Shown here: piece by piece, positions 50,753 through 59,234 of the stretch | How positions within the stretch are numbered: the first letter of the stretch is position 1 | Layout of the letters: every line of letters starts with the position of its first letter | Source of the DNA: Bradyrhizobium sp. 138 | GTDB lineage: Bacteria > Pseudomonadota > Alphaproteobacteria > Rhizobiales > Xanthobacteraceae | Length of the DNA stretch: 64,000 nucleotides | Direction: 5' to 3' | Assembly (NCBI RefSeq): GCF_023074075.1 | Contig: NZ_JADPKT010000003.1 | Coordinates: forward strand, 101,001 to 165,000 | Notes under the pieces: generated by a model | What the model was told of the DNA's origin: nothing | Database searches by the model: none | Seen by the model: only the letters and a program-made list of their open reading frames with translations | Made by a program: the position numbers and the translations under genes

Positions 50753-51559
50753 TCAGCGCTTGATATAGACAGGCTTTCGCTTCTCAAGGAAGGCCCTGAT
50801 GCCCTCTGAAAATTCCTCGGAGCGGCTGCACAGGACCTGGTTGCGATCCTCCATCGCGATCGCGGCTTCCAGCGATCCCGCATCGACGCTGATGTTGAGG
50901 CATTCCTTCGACAGCCGCAGGCCCACAGGCGACGCCGTCATCATCGCATCGACATAGGGCTCGGCGGCCGCGTCCAGCTTGTCCTCGTCCACGACCTCCG
51001 AGACCAGTCCGACCGCGAGCGCACGTTCGGCGCCGATGAAGCGTCCGGTAAGGATCAATTCGGATGCGACGGAGACGCCGACGAGACGCGGCAGGAAATA
51101 GCTGGTGCCGATGTCGCAGCCGCCGAGACCGAGCTTGATGAAGGCGCAGTTCATCCGTGCCGATTTCGTCGCGATGCGGATGTCGGAGGCGAGTGCCAGT
51201 GCAAAGCCGCCGCCGGCGGCCGCGCCTTGCACCAGCGACAGGATCGGCTGCGGGCAGCGGCGCATCAACATCACGATGTCGGCAATGCGGCGCTGCGAGT
51301 CGAGAGACTCGGTAACTCCCGGCGGCTCCTGCTGCCCGGCGCGACGCGCCATCGCGGACTTGAGATCGAGGCCAGCACAAAAATTCTTGCCGGCGCCCTT
51401 CAGCACGACGACGCGCGTGTCGCGGTTGCGCTGCAGACCCTGGAAATAAATGTTGAGCGCGTCGATCAGCGCAGGATCGAGCGCGTTGAGGTGTTCGGGC
51501 CGATTCAGCGTCACCCGGTCGACGCCGTCGTCATGCTCGATCAGCAGCGGTTGGGACAT
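50753..51559 (-). CDS. Enoyl-CoA hydratase/isomerase family protein
   Basis: This 268-residue crotonase-fold enzyme has VTLNRPEHLNALDPALIDAL, the oxyanion-hole stretches KNFCAGLDLKSA and VQGAAAGGGFALALASDIRIA, and the catalytic-region IKLGLGGCDIGTSYFLPRLVG. In the second active-site stretch a Gly-Cys-Asp replaces the usual Glu-rich pattern, so hydratase, isomerase and aldolase-type activities all remain open. Start 51559 follows CAGGA. It is next to the ligase gene and likely acts on its product. Confidence 0.88.
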   Translation of the reverse strand: MSQPLLIEHDDGVDRVTLNRPEHLNALDPALIDALNIYFQGLQRNRDTRVVVLKGAGKNFCAGLDLKSAMARRAGQQEPPGVTESLDSQRRIADIVMLMRRCPQPILSLVQGAAAGGGFALALASDIRIATKSARMNCAFIKLGLGGCDIGTSYFLPRLVGVSVASELILTGRFIGAERALAVGLVSEVVDEDKLDAAAEPYVDAMMTASPVGLRLSKECLNISVDAGSLEAAIAMEDRNQVLCSRSEEFSEGIRAFLEKRKPVYIKR

Positions 51560-51601
51560 GGGGCGTTCCTGAGTACCGCTGACGCGGTGCCAATTGCTGC
51601 G

Positions 51602-51746
51602 CCCTCTCCCCTTGTGGGAGAGGGCAGGTCGCTGTGAGCCCAGAGTTAGCTTGGGTGAGGGGTCTGCCTCCACAGATGAGATCGCGGAGAGAACCCCTCA
51701 TCCGCCTTGCCTTCGGCAAGGCACCTTCTCCCACAAGGGGAGAAGG
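51602..51746. repeat. CCCTCTCCCCTTGTGGGAGAGG palindromic repeat
   Basis: CCTCTCCCCTTGTGGGAGAGG at the left is matched by CCTTCTCCCACAAGGGGAGAAGG at the right; GTGAGGGGT pairs with ACCCCTCAT, and GCCTTGCCTTCGGCAAGGC is a hairpin of its own. The element lies between the hydratase and SDR genes. A fragment of the same family is present at 7693-7720. Confidence 0.85.
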
Positions 51747-51756
51747 AAAATGAACC

Positions 51757-52515
51757 CTACCGCGGCGCCATGCGGATCGCGCCATCGAGGCGGATGGTCT
51801 CGCCGTTCAGCATCGCGTTCTCGACGATGTGCACGGCGAGCGAGCCGTATTCGGCGGCATCTCCGAGGCGCGAAGGATGCGGCACCTGCGCACCCAGGCT
51901 CTTGCGCGCCTCTTCGTTCAGACCCATCAGGAGTGGCGTGAAGAACAGGCCGGGCGCGATGGTGTTGACGCGGATCTTCTGGCTGGCGAGATCGCGCGCG
52001 GCCGGCAGAGTCAGGCCGACGACGCCGCCCTTCGAGGCAGAGTAGGCGATCTGACCGATCTGGCCTTCGTAAGCCGCGACGGAGGCCGTGTTGATGATGA
52101 CCCCACGCTCTTCGCCGACGGGCTCGATGGTGACGAGGCGCTCGGCGAACAGACGCAGGCAGTTGAAGGTGCCGATCAGATTGACGTTGATGATGCGCGC
52201 GAACTTTTCCAAGGGATAGACGCCGTCACGGCCGACGATGCGCTGCGAGCCGCCGATGCCGGCGCAATTCATCAGCACGCGGGCGACGCCATGCGCGGCC
52301 TCCGCCTTGGCGATTGCCGCCTTGATCTGCTCTTCGCTGGTGACGTCGGCATGCAGCGCGACGCCCTTCACCTCGGCGGCGACCTTCTCGGCATTGTCCT
52401 TGTTCTGGTCGATCACGCCGATCTTGGCGCCTTTGGCCGCCATGGCGCGGGCGGTCGCCTCACCGAGACCCGAACCACCGCCAGTGATGAGAACGGCTAC
52501 GTCTTTCAACTGCAT
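51757..52515 (-). CDS. SDR family 3-hydroxyacyl-CoA dehydrogenase (type 2 like)
   Basis: This 252-residue short-chain dehydrogenase has VLITGGGSGLGEATARAMAA, NCAGIGGSQRIVG, INTASVAAYEGQIGQIAYSASKGGV (Ser, Tyr, Lys of the catalytic set) and APGLFFTPLLMGL. The Asp in GVIDQNKDNAEKV at the end of strand 2 indicates NAD+. This pattern (HSD10/HADH2-like) oxidises 3-hydroxyacyl-CoA, including branched or steroid-derived ones. It sits in the right place between a hydratase and a thiolase to complete a beta-oxidation cycle. Confidence 0.9.
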   Translation of the reverse strand: MQLKDVAVLITGGGSGLGEATARAMAAKGAKIGVIDQNKDNAEKVAAEVKGVALHADVTSEEQIKAAIAKAEAAHGVARVLMNCAGIGGSQRIVGRDGVYPLEKFARIINVNLIGTFNCLRLFAERLVTIEPVGEERGVIINTASVAAYEGQIGQIAYSASKGGVVGLTLPAARDLASQKIRVNTIAPGLFFTPLLMGLNEEARKSLGAQVPHPSRLGDAAEYGSLAVHIVENAMLNGETIRLDGAIRMAPR

Positions 52516-52569
52516 GCTTGTACCTTTCCTTGGGCGTTTCTTCTCTGGACTTTGAGAGGTTCAGCCGGA

Positions 52570-53229
52570 TCATCCGGCAGCGACAGCTTCCTCTGCTTGC
52601 GTGAGGATGCCGCCGCAGATCAGCGTTTCCATGTGCTTGATGTATTGCCGGCAGACGTCGTCGGTGACCGGGCCGACGCCGGTCGCGCGAGACATCGCGT
52701 GCCGGCCGAAGAACAGGTGATCGCAGGCGCCGATCAGGCTGGTGTAGAATAGCACCGGATCGGTCTGCCGGAACTCGCCGCGGCTGACACCGTCGGCGAG
52801 CAGCCGGCGATGAAAGTCGAGCAGCGGCGCCACGAAGAACTTCGAGACTTCGTCGGCCGAGCCGGCGCTGGTCTCGTGCAGGAGATAGTGGATCAGCCGG
52901 TTCATGTAGGGGAACCGGTGATAGGCGCGAATGATCCCGGCGATGTGCAGCTTGAGCTTCGCCGTGGCCGTGATCGGCTGCGCCAGCAGATATTCGAGAT
53001 TGGACATCTCGGTCGCGGCATCGCGCGCTAGCAGCGCCAGCAAGAGGCCGTCCTTGTTGCCGAAATGGTATTTGACCAGGGCGGCGTTGGCGCCTGACTT
53101 CTGGGCGATATCGCTGAGCGAGATCTCGATCGAGGAGCGTTCGATCATCAGCTCGCTCGCGGCCACGAGCAATTTCTCCGCGGTGGAATTCTTTCCGCTG
53201 GGGAGCCTGTTCGGTACGCTGGTAGCCAC
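52570..53229 (-). CDS. TetR family transcriptional regulator of the catabolic block
   Basis: This 219-residue protein has an N-terminal helix-turn-helix (KLLVAASELMIERSSIEISLSDIAQKSGANAALVKYHFGNKDGLLLALL) and a C-terminal ligand domain with DGVSRGEFRQTDPVLFYTSLIGACDHLFFG. TetR proteins in such clusters usually sense an acyl-CoA and repress the catabolic genes. It is divergent from the thiolase gene across 150 bases that contain a good promoter and A/T-rich inverted words, and precedes the SDR gene on its own strand. Ligand unknown. Confidence 0.92.
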   Translation of the reverse strand: MATSVPNRLPSGKNSTAEKLLVAASELMIERSSIEISLSDIAQKSGANAALVKYHFGNKDGLLLALLARDAATEMSNLEYLLAQPITATAKLKLHIAGIIRAYHRFPYMNRLIHYLLHETSAGSADEVSKFFVAPLLDFHRRLLADGVSRGEFRQTDPVLFYTSLIGACDHLFFGRHAMSRATGVGPVTDDVCRQYIKHMETLICGGILTQAEEAVAAG

Positions 53230-53305
53230 GGAGATCCCTGAATGCGCTTCGAGAGGCGCGCAGATAAGCCCAAGCCGCGCGTCATCACAAGAGTTAATTG
53301 ATCGA

Positions 53306-53334
53306 TTGACTAAACGATCGTCCGTCCCTTAAAT
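53306..53334 (+). promoter_or_regulatory. Sigma-70-type promoter of the thiolase gene with likely TetR operator
   Basis: TTGACT (53306-53311) and TTAAAT (53329-53334) are 17 bases apart, and the start codon lies 46 bases further. GATCGATTGACTAAACGATC overlaps the -35 box as an imperfect inverted repeat (GATCG...CGATC), a plausible operator for the divergent TetR regulator. Confidence 0.55.
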
Positions 53335-53379
53335 CCGTCCCCGACAACCAACCCAATCAAGATTCAGGGAGAAACCGAC

Positions 53380-54552
53380 ATGGCCGAGGCTTACATCGTC
53401 GCCGCTGCGCGCACCGCGGGCGGGCGCAAGGGGGGCCGCCTCGCCGGCTGGCATCCGGCCGATCTCGCCGCGAAGGTGCTGGACGAACTGGTCGATCGCA
53501 CCAAGGTCGACCCGGCCCAGGTCGAGGACGTGATCATGGGCTGCGTGATGCAGGTCGGCGAACAGTCCAACAACGTCGCGCGCAACGCGATCATGGCCTC
53601 GAAACTGCCGGAGAGCGTGCCGGGCACCTCGATCGACCGCCAGTGCGGCTCCTCGCAGCAGGCGCTGCACTTCGCCGCGCAGGCCGTGATGTCCGGCGCG
53701 ATGGACGTCGTGATCGCCGCCGGCGTGGAATCGATGACACGGGTGCCGATGGGCCTGTCGTCGCAGCTTCCGGCCAAGAACGGCTTTGGCAATTACAAGA
53801 GCCCGGGCATCGAAGCGAAGTATCCGAACATCGTGTTCAGCCAGTTCACCGGCGCGGAGATGATGGCCGAGCGATATGGCCTCTCCAAGGAGGAGCTCGA
53901 CCAGTACTCGTACAACAGCCATCAGCGCGCGATCGCCGCGACGCAGGCCGGCCACTTCAAGAAAGAGATCGTGCCGCTGGAAATCACCCGCGCCGACGGC
54001 TCCAAGGACACCCACCACATCGACGAGGGTATCCGCTTCGACGTCACGCTCGACGGCATCAAGGGCGTGAAGCTGATCGCCGAGAACGGCAAGCTCACCG
54101 CTGCCAGCGCCAGCCAGATCTGCGACGGCGCTTCCGGCGTGATGGTTGTGAACGAGCGCGGCCTCAAGCAGCTCGGCGTCAAGCCGCTGGCGCGCATCCA
54201 CCATATGACCATGACCGGCGGTGATCCCGTCATCATGCTCGACGCGCCGCTGCACGCCACCAAGCGCGCGCTGGAGAAGGCCGGCATGAAGATCGACGAC
54301 ATCGACCTGTTCGAGGTCAACGAGGCCTTCGCCTCGGTGCCGACCGGCTGGCTGAAGACCACTGGCGCGGATCCCGCGCGTCTTAACGTCAACGGCGGCG
54401 CCATCGCGCTCGGCCATCCGCTCGGCGGCTCCGGCACCAAGCTGATGACGACGCTGGTCCACGCCCTGCATCAGCGCGGCAAGCGCTATGGCCTGCAGAC
54501 CATGTGCGAAGGCGGCGGCATGGCGAATGTGACGATCGTGGAGCGACTGTAA
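53380..54552 (+). CDS. Acetyl-CoA acetyltransferase (thiolase)
   Basis: This 390-residue thiolase has the acyl-binding Cys in SIDRQCGSSQQALHFAAQAV (about residue 88), the His stretch DIDLFEVNEAFASVPTGWL, NVNGGAIALGHPLGGSGTKL and the second catalytic Cys in YGLQTMCEGGGMANVTIVER. It cleaves 3-ketoacyl-CoA with CoA, the last step of a beta-oxidation round. Family subdivision (degradative or biosynthetic) is not certain. It is transcribed away from the TetR gene, with a following acyl-CoA ligase on the same strand. Confidence 0.94.
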   Translation: MAEAYIVAAARTAGGRKGGRLAGWHPADLAAKVLDELVDRTKVDPAQVEDVIMGCVMQVGEQSNNVARNAIMASKLPESVPGTSIDRQCGSSQQALHFAAQAVMSGAMDVVIAAGVESMTRVPMGLSSQLPAKNGFGNYKSPGIEAKYPNIVFSQFTGAEMMAERYGLSKEELDQYSYNSHQRAIAATQAGHFKKEIVPLEITRADGSKDTHHIDEGIRFDVTLDGIKGVKLIAENGKLTAASASQICDGASGVMVVNERGLKQLGVKPLARIHHMTMTGGDPVIMLDAPLHATKRALEKAGMKIDDIDLFEVNEAFASVPTGWLKTTGADPARLNVNGGAIALGHPLGGSGTKLMTTLVHALHQRGKRYGLQTMCEGGGMANVTIVERL

Positions 54553-54562
54553 GTCCTTTCTC

Positions 54563-54675
54563 GTGTCCCGGACGCGCTGCAGCGTGAAACGCTGCGGCGC
54601 AGAGCCGGGACCCATGCCTCACAGTGGACCCCGGATCTGCAGCGCACCGCTACGCGCTGCGCTGCGTCCGGGGAA
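54563..54675. repeat. GTCCCGGACGCGCTGCAGCG type palindromic repeat, copy 1
   Basis: GTGTCCCGGACGCGCTGCAGCG at the left is partly complementary to CGCTGCGCTGCGTCCGGGGAAC at the right, with GCCGGGACCCA and TGGACCCCGG words inside. A related copy stands at 61933-62063. It fills the gap between thiolase and the acyl-CoA ligase genes. Confidence 0.75.
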
Positions 54676-54709
54676 CGTCACATCGGTTCACCGGTTTTGA
54701 AACAGCGCC

Positions 54710-56254
54710 ATGACCCATCCCTCCGTCCACGCCCGCACCACGCCGAACAAGATCGCCTATCAGATGGCCGGCACCGGCAAGGCGATCACCTATCGCGAGC
54801 TCGACGAGCTCTCGAACCAGGGCGCGCATCTGTTTCGCTCGCTCGGGCTGAAGGCCGGCGACCACATCGCGCTGTTGATGGAAAACCGTCTCGCCTTCAT
54901 GGAGCTCTGCTGGGCCGCACAGCGCAGTGGGCTCTATTACACCGCGATCAGCCGCTATCTGAAGCAGGACGAGATCGACTACATCATCGCCGATTGCGGC
55001 GCCAAGGTCGTGATCACCACGCCGAAATGCGCCGACCAGATCAAGGGCCTGATCAAGGGCGCGCTAGGGGAGCCGATCTTCTACATGATGGACGAGCCAC
55101 TGCCGGGCTTCCGCTCCTACGACAAGGAGGCCGCGGCGCAGCCGACCACGCCGATCGCGGACGAGGTCGCCGGCTACGACATGCTGTATTCGTCGGGCAC
55201 CACCGGCCGGCCCAAAGGCGTCAAGAAGGCGTTCGAGGGCAAGGCGATCGACGAGCCGAATCCGCTTCTGCGTGTGCTCTGCGCCGACATGTGCGGCATG
55301 AACGCCGAGAGCACGTATCTGTCGCCGGCGCCGCTCTATCACGCCGCTCCCCTGCGCTTCAACATGATGGCGAGCGTGCTCGGCGGCACCTCGATCATCA
55401 TGGAACATTTCGACGCCGAAGATTTCCTGAAGCTGGTCGAGAAATACAAGGTCACGCAGTCGCAGCTGGTGCCGACCATGTTCGTGCGCATGCTGAAGCT
55501 GCCGGACGAGGTCCGCACCAAGTACAACGTCTCCACGCTCAAGGGCGCGATCCACGCCGCCGCTCCGTGTCCGGTCGACGTCAAAGCAAAGATGATCGAG
55601 TGGTGGGGACCGATCCTGATCGAGTATTATGCCGGCTCGGAGGGCAACGGCGTCACAGTCTGCAGTTCGCAGCAATGGCTGGAGCATCGCGGCAGCGTCG
55701 GCCGCGCCGTGGTCGGCAAGATCAAAATTCTCGACGAGAGCGACGAGGAGCTGCCGCTAGGCGAGATCGGCACGGTCTACTTCGCCGACGCGCCTGTTTT
55801 CACCTATCACAACGATCCTGAAAAGACGAAGAAGGCCTACAACGCCAAGGGCTGGTCGACGCTCGGCGACGTCGGCTATCTCGACAAGGACGGCTTCCTC
55901 TATCTCACCGACCGCAAGTCCTACATGATCATCTCCGGCGGCGTGAACATCTACCCGCAGGAGACCGAGGACGTGCTGATCACCCACCCTGATGTCGCCG
56001 ATGTCGCCGTGTTCGGCGTGCCGAACGAGGAGATGGGCGAAGAGGTGAAGGCGGTGGTGCAGCCGCACGACATGAGCCGCGCAGGCAAGGCGCTCGAATC
56101 CGATTTGATCGCCTATTGTAAAGGTCGCCTCTCCGCCATCAAGTGCCCGCGCTCGGTCGATTTCGAGCCCGAGCTGCCACGCACGCCAACCGGCAAGCTG
56201 GTCAAGCGGCATTTGCGCGACAAATATTGGCCGAAGACGACGGCGAAGATTTAG
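54710..56254 (+). CDS. AMP-dependent acyl-CoA synthetase
   Basis: This 514-residue ANL enzyme has ITYRELDELSNQGAHLFRSLG, the AMP loop MLYSSGTTGRPKGVKK, EYYAGSEGNGVTVCSSQQW (A5 with GSEGN), STLGDVGYLDKDGFLYLTDRKSYMIISGGVNIYPQE (A7-A8) and PRTPTGKLVKRHLRDKYW with the late lysine. It resembles the CaiC/FadD-like synthetases that activate medium-chain or steroid-type acids. A GTG-type overlapping frame is its shadow. It lies 157 bases after the thiolase gene and likely belongs to the same catabolic block. Confidence 0.92.
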   Translation: MTHPSVHARTTPNKIAYQMAGTGKAITYRELDELSNQGAHLFRSLGLKAGDHIALLMENRLAFMELCWAAQRSGLYYTAISRYLKQDEIDYIIADCGAKVVITTPKCADQIKGLIKGALGEPIFYMMDEPLPGFRSYDKEAAAQPTTPIADEVAGYDMLYSSGTTGRPKGVKKAFEGKAIDEPNPLLRVLCADMCGMNAESTYLSPAPLYHAAPLRFNMMASVLGGTSIIMEHFDAEDFLKLVEKYKVTQSQLVPTMFVRMLKLPDEVRTKYNVSTLKGAIHAAAPCPVDVKAKMIEWWGPILIEYYAGSEGNGVTVCSSQQWLEHRGSVGRAVVGKIKILDESDEELPLGEIGTVYFADAPVFTYHNDPEKTKKAYNAKGWSTLGDVGYLDKDGFLYLTDRKSYMIISGGVNIYPQETEDVLITHPDVADVAVFGVPNEEMGEEVKAVVQPHDMSRAGKALESDLIAYCKGRLSAIKCPRSVDFEPELPRTPTGKLVKRHLRDKYWPKTTAKI

Positions 56255-56262
56255 CGAAATTC

Positions 56263-56346
56263 GTAGGGTGGATTAGCGAAGCGTAATCCACCTCTTTCAT
56301 GCGGCGCCAGAAGTGGTGGATTACGCCGTCGGCTAATCCACCCTAC
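56263..56346. repeat. GTAGGGTGGATTAGC palindromic repeat, copy 5
   Basis: GTAGGGTGGATTAGCGAAG opens; GGCTAATCCACCCTAC closes; GCGTAATCCACC and GGTGGATTACGCC pair inside. It is shared by the convergent ends of the acyl-CoA synthetase and ogt genes and may terminate both. Confidence 0.92.
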
Positions 56347-56352
56347 AAAGCC

Positions 56353-56895
56353 TCAATCAAACAAGCTCGGCGTGTGGTTCACCAGCGCGCCTTCGATCTC
56401 GAGCATCTTCAGCTTCGTCACCACACCGCCATTGGCCGAGAATCCGCCGGGCTTGTTGCCGGCGGCGAGCACGCGGTGACAGGGCACGACGATCGGGCAC
56501 GGGTTGCGGCCGAGCGCCTGACCGACGTCGCGCGATAGCTGGACGCCGCCGAGCTGCTTGGCGATATCGCCATAGGTGACGGTCCTGCCCGGCGGGATCG
56601 CGCGGGCGATCGCGTAGACGCCGCGGTTGAACTCGGGCACGCCGTCGAGATCGAGCGGGATGTCGGTGAGATCATCCGGCTCGCCCGCGAGCAGTTTTGT
56701 GATGCGCTCGATCGCCTCTCGCACCTCGGCGGTCGGCTCGGTCTCAACAGCGTCGGCGTGACGCTGGCTGATGCGGGTGCGGATCTTCTGCTCGCCGCCC
56801 ATCGGCAATTGCGTGCCGTTGATGCCGCGCGGGCCCCAGGCGATGGCGCAGAGGCCGATCCTGGTGTCGAACAGGGCAAAATGCTGGTCGGTCAT
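56353..56895 (-). CDS. ogt: Methylated-DNA--protein-cysteine S-methyltransferase
   Basis: This 180-residue suicide DNA-repair protein removes O6-alkyl groups from guanine. The alkyl acceptor is the Cys in IVVPCHRVLAAGNKPGGFSANGG; upstream, PPGRTVTYGDIAKQLG forms the helix-turn-helix DNA-binding stretch with RDVGQALGRNPCP (Arg finger). The N-terminal domain is short. There is no Ada-type zinc domain, so it is the Ogt form. It is convergent with the acyl-CoA synthetase. Confidence 0.95.
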   Translation of the reverse strand: MTDQHFALFDTRIGLCAIAWGPRGINGTQLPMGGEQKIRTRISQRHADAVETEPTAEVREAIERITKLLAGEPDDLTDIPLDLDGVPEFNRGVYAIARAIPPGRTVTYGDIAKQLGGVQLSRDVGQALGRNPCPIVVPCHRVLAAGNKPGGFSANGGVVTKLKMLEIEGALVNHTPSLFD

Positions 56896-57031
56896 GGCTT
56901 GGTTCCTGGCTTGCGTCCTTGTCGCATGCCCCCAGTTTCATCTCCCGCCAAATCTAGGCTTGGAAATAGTTGCGATCCACCCGGTTTCCGGGAATCTTGC
57001 ACAGGAGTTCCGCCTGCCTCGCGAGTCCCGA

Positions 57032-57850
57032 ATGCAAAACCTCCACGTCAACGGATACGACATGCCCTATCTCGACGTGGGCGAAGACAGAGGCCGCCCG
57101 CCGCTGGTCTGCGTGCACGGCTCGCTCAACGACTTCCGTGTCTGGGGCTGCGTGCTCGGGCCGCTGACACAGCGGCACCGGGTGATGGCTGTCAGCCTGA
57201 GGCACTTCTTCCCGGACCGCTGGGACGGCTTCGGTGACACCTATTCGATCGCCCAGCATGTCGACGATGTCATCGCCTTCATCGACAAGCTCGATCTCGG
57301 GCCGGTCGATCTGATGGGCCATTCCCGCGGCGGGCATATCTGCTTCCGCGTGGCGCAGCGGCGGCCGGACCTGCTCCGCCGGCTGATACTAGCCGAGCCC
57401 GGCGGTGAACTCGATGCGAGCCTTGATCCGGATTACGTCGGCGGCCCATCGCCGCTGCTGGCGCGCTTCACGGCTTCCGCAGAGAAGATCGCGGCTGGCG
57501 ATGTCGACGGCGGCCTCGCCGTCTTCGTCGACACGCTGGAGGGCGCCGGCACCTGGCCGCGGCTGCCCGCGATGGTGAAGCAGAATCTGCGCGACAATGC
57601 CATGACGCTGATCGGCCAGGTCCGCGACAACCGCCCGCCATTCTCGAAGGCGGATGCGGAGTCCATCCAAATGCCGACGCTGTTCATCCTGGGCGCGCGG
57701 ACCAAGGGGCTGCTGCCAAAAGTGCTGCATGCGCTCGCCGCGCATGTGCCCTATTCCAGAACGGTAATCATCCCGAACGCGACACATCCGATGTTCGAGC
57801 AGGCGCCGCAAAAATTCTCCGAAGTGATCCTGGACTTCCTGGCGAGCTGA
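57032..57850 (+). CDS. Alpha/beta hydrolase, tandem copy 1
   Basis: This 272-residue hydrolase has the oxyanion stretch PPLVCVHGSLNDFRVW, the nucleophile elbow LMGHSRGGHICFRVA (Ser in GHSRGG), an acid in FILGARTKGLLP-preceding strands and the final His in PNATHPMFEQAP. A longer in-frame extension upstream lacks a start signal, and the ATG at 57032 was chosen because its product aligns from the first residue with the next gene. The reaction is unknown (esterase, lactonase or haloalkane-type dehalogenase are possible). Confidence 0.87.
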   Translation: MQNLHVNGYDMPYLDVGEDRGRPPLVCVHGSLNDFRVWGCVLGPLTQRHRVMAVSLRHFFPDRWDGFGDTYSIAQHVDDVIAFIDKLDLGPVDLMGHSRGGHICFRVAQRRPDLLRRLILAEPGGELDASLDPDYVGGPSPLLARFTASAEKIAAGDVDGGLAVFVDTLEGAGTWPRLPAMVKQNLRDNAMTLIGQVRDNRPPFSKADAESIQMPTLFILGARTKGLLPKVLHALAAHVPYSRTVIIPNATHPMFEQAPQKFSEVILDFLAS

Positions 57851-57852
57851 TC

Positions 57853-58665
57853 ATGCAGACATTCCGCGTCAACGATTACGACATGGCCTATCTCGAAGTC
57901 GGAAGCGGCCCGCCGCTGGTCTGCGTGCACGGCACGTTGGGTGATTTCCGCACCTGGTATTCCGTGCTCGGCCCGCTGTCGAAGGCCCGTCGCGTGATCT
58001 CGGTCAGCCTGCGGCACTTCTTTCCCGAGCATTGGGATGCCGTCGGCGACGATTACAAGGTGGCGCAGCACGTCACTGATACGATTGCGTTCATCGAGCA
58101 GGTGAGGCCTGGCCCAGTCGACCTGATGGGCCATTCACGCGGCGGCCACATTGCGTTTCGCGTGGCGCAGACGCGGCCTGATCTGCTGCGAAAGCTGGTG
58201 CTGGCCGAGCCGGGCGGCGATCTCGATGCCTCCTTGCCAGTGCCCGAAGGCACGCCCGCACATCCGCCGCTGGCGGCGCGCACGGCGCGATCGGTCGAGA
58301 TGATCCGCGCCGGCGATATCGAGGGCGCGCTGCAGAATTTCTACGAGGGCATCGAAGGCGACGGCGCCTGGCGGCGCGTGCCGGCGGCGGCGAAGCAGCA
58401 GCTGCGCGATAACGCTCTTACCTTCCTCGGGCAAATCAACGAGCAGCGTAGGCCCTACACGCTCAGCGATGCGCAGGCGATCAAGACGCCGACGCTGCTG
58501 ATCGGCGGCGGCGCGACGACGGGAAGCCTGTCGGTGATGTGGCGCGTGCTGGCCGCGCACATTGCGGGTGCCAAGACGGCGGTGATCCCGAACGCCGGTC
58601 ATTGGATGTTCGAGCAGGCCCCGCTGGAATTCGGCGAGGTGGTGAACAGGTTTTTGGCGGAGTAG
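57853..58665 (+). CDS. Alpha/beta hydrolase, tandem copy 2
   Basis: This 270-residue paralogue starts 2 bases after the previous stop codon. It has PPLVCVHGTLGDFRTW, LMGHSRGGHIAFRVAQTRPDLLRKLVLAEPGG and PNAGHWMFEQAP, matching copy 1 almost word for word at the catalytic sites; the cap region (residues about 140-200) differs more, so the two probably accept different substrates. Cap residues include SVEMIRAGDIEGALQNFYEGIEG. Co-translation with copy 1 is nearly certain. Confidence 0.9.
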   Translation: MQTFRVNDYDMAYLEVGSGPPLVCVHGTLGDFRTWYSVLGPLSKARRVISVSLRHFFPEHWDAVGDDYKVAQHVTDTIAFIEQVRPGPVDLMGHSRGGHIAFRVAQTRPDLLRKLVLAEPGGDLDASLPVPEGTPAHPPLAARTARSVEMIRAGDIEGALQNFYEGIEGDGAWRRVPAAAKQQLRDNALTFLGQINEQRRPYTLSDAQAIKTPTLLIGGGATTGSLSVMWRVLAAHIAGAKTAVIPNAGHWMFEQAPLEFGEVVNRFLAE

Positions 58666-58706
58666 GTGCGCGCCTCTCCCCGCAAGCGGGGAGAGGCGAA
58701 GAAGCC

Positions 58707-59165
58707 TCACGCGACCTTCCACACGCCGACCGGCATCTTGATCGTTGCGTTGAGCCGGTTCCAGACGTTGATGGTCGCGATCGCGACAATCAGCGTCGCC
58801 AGCTCGCGCTCGTTAAAATGCTTGGCGGCCTCGTTCCAGATTGCGTCCGGCACCGGGTCCTCACGATCGGCGAGACGCGTGACGGCCTCGGTCAGCGCCA
58901 GCGCGGCGCGCTCGGCGTCGGTGAAATAGGGCGCGTCGCGCCAGGCGGAGACGGCGAACAGGCGCTCGTCGGTCTCCCCTAACTTGCGCGCGACCTTGGG
59001 GTGCATGTCGACACAGACGCTGCAACCATTGATCTGGCTGGCGCGCAGGTGCACCAGTTCCAGGAGCTTTTCCGGCAGGCCCTGCTTGGTCAGATTGCCG
59101 AGGGACTGAAGGACATTCATGGCCTCGGGAAGGACTATGACGGGGTGATTCATACGGGCGTGCAT
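58707..59165 (-). CDS. Carboxymuconolactone decarboxylase/AhpD-like protein, ECF41 target
   Basis: The 152-residue protein has the AhpD-like redox motif in LRASQINGCSVCVDMHPKVARKLGETDERLFAV (Cys-x-x-Cys followed by x-x-x-His), and TDAERAALALTEAVTRLADRE. GGAG precedes ATG 59165 by seven bases. Proteins of this family are peroxidase-type or decarboxylase-like; within ECF41 loci, the gene next to the sigma factor is typically such a protein. Its promoter (GGTCACA-N16-CGTC) lies in the divergent region. Confidence 0.9.
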   Translation of the reverse strand: MHARMNHPVIVLPEAMNVLQSLGNLTKQGLPEKLLELVHLRASQINGCSVCVDMHPKVARKLGETDERLFAVSAWRDAPYFTDAERAALALTEAVTRLADREDPVPDAIWNEAAKHFNERELATLIVAIATINVWNRLNATIKMPVGVWKVA

Positions 59166-59199
59166 CTTTCGTCTCCATCGCTCGAATTTCGAAGGTTCC

Positions 59200-59226
59200 G
59201 GTCACATCGGCCGGATTGGCTTCGTC
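59200..59226 (+). promoter_or_regulatory. ECF41-type promoter for the sigma factor gene
   Basis: GGTCACA (59200-59206), 16 bases, CGTC (59223-59226): matches the TGTCACA/CGTC pattern known for ECF41 factors and is placed correctly (36 bases) before the sigma gene start, implying autoregulation. Confidence 0.7.
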
Positions 59227-59234
59227 AAGGGCAT

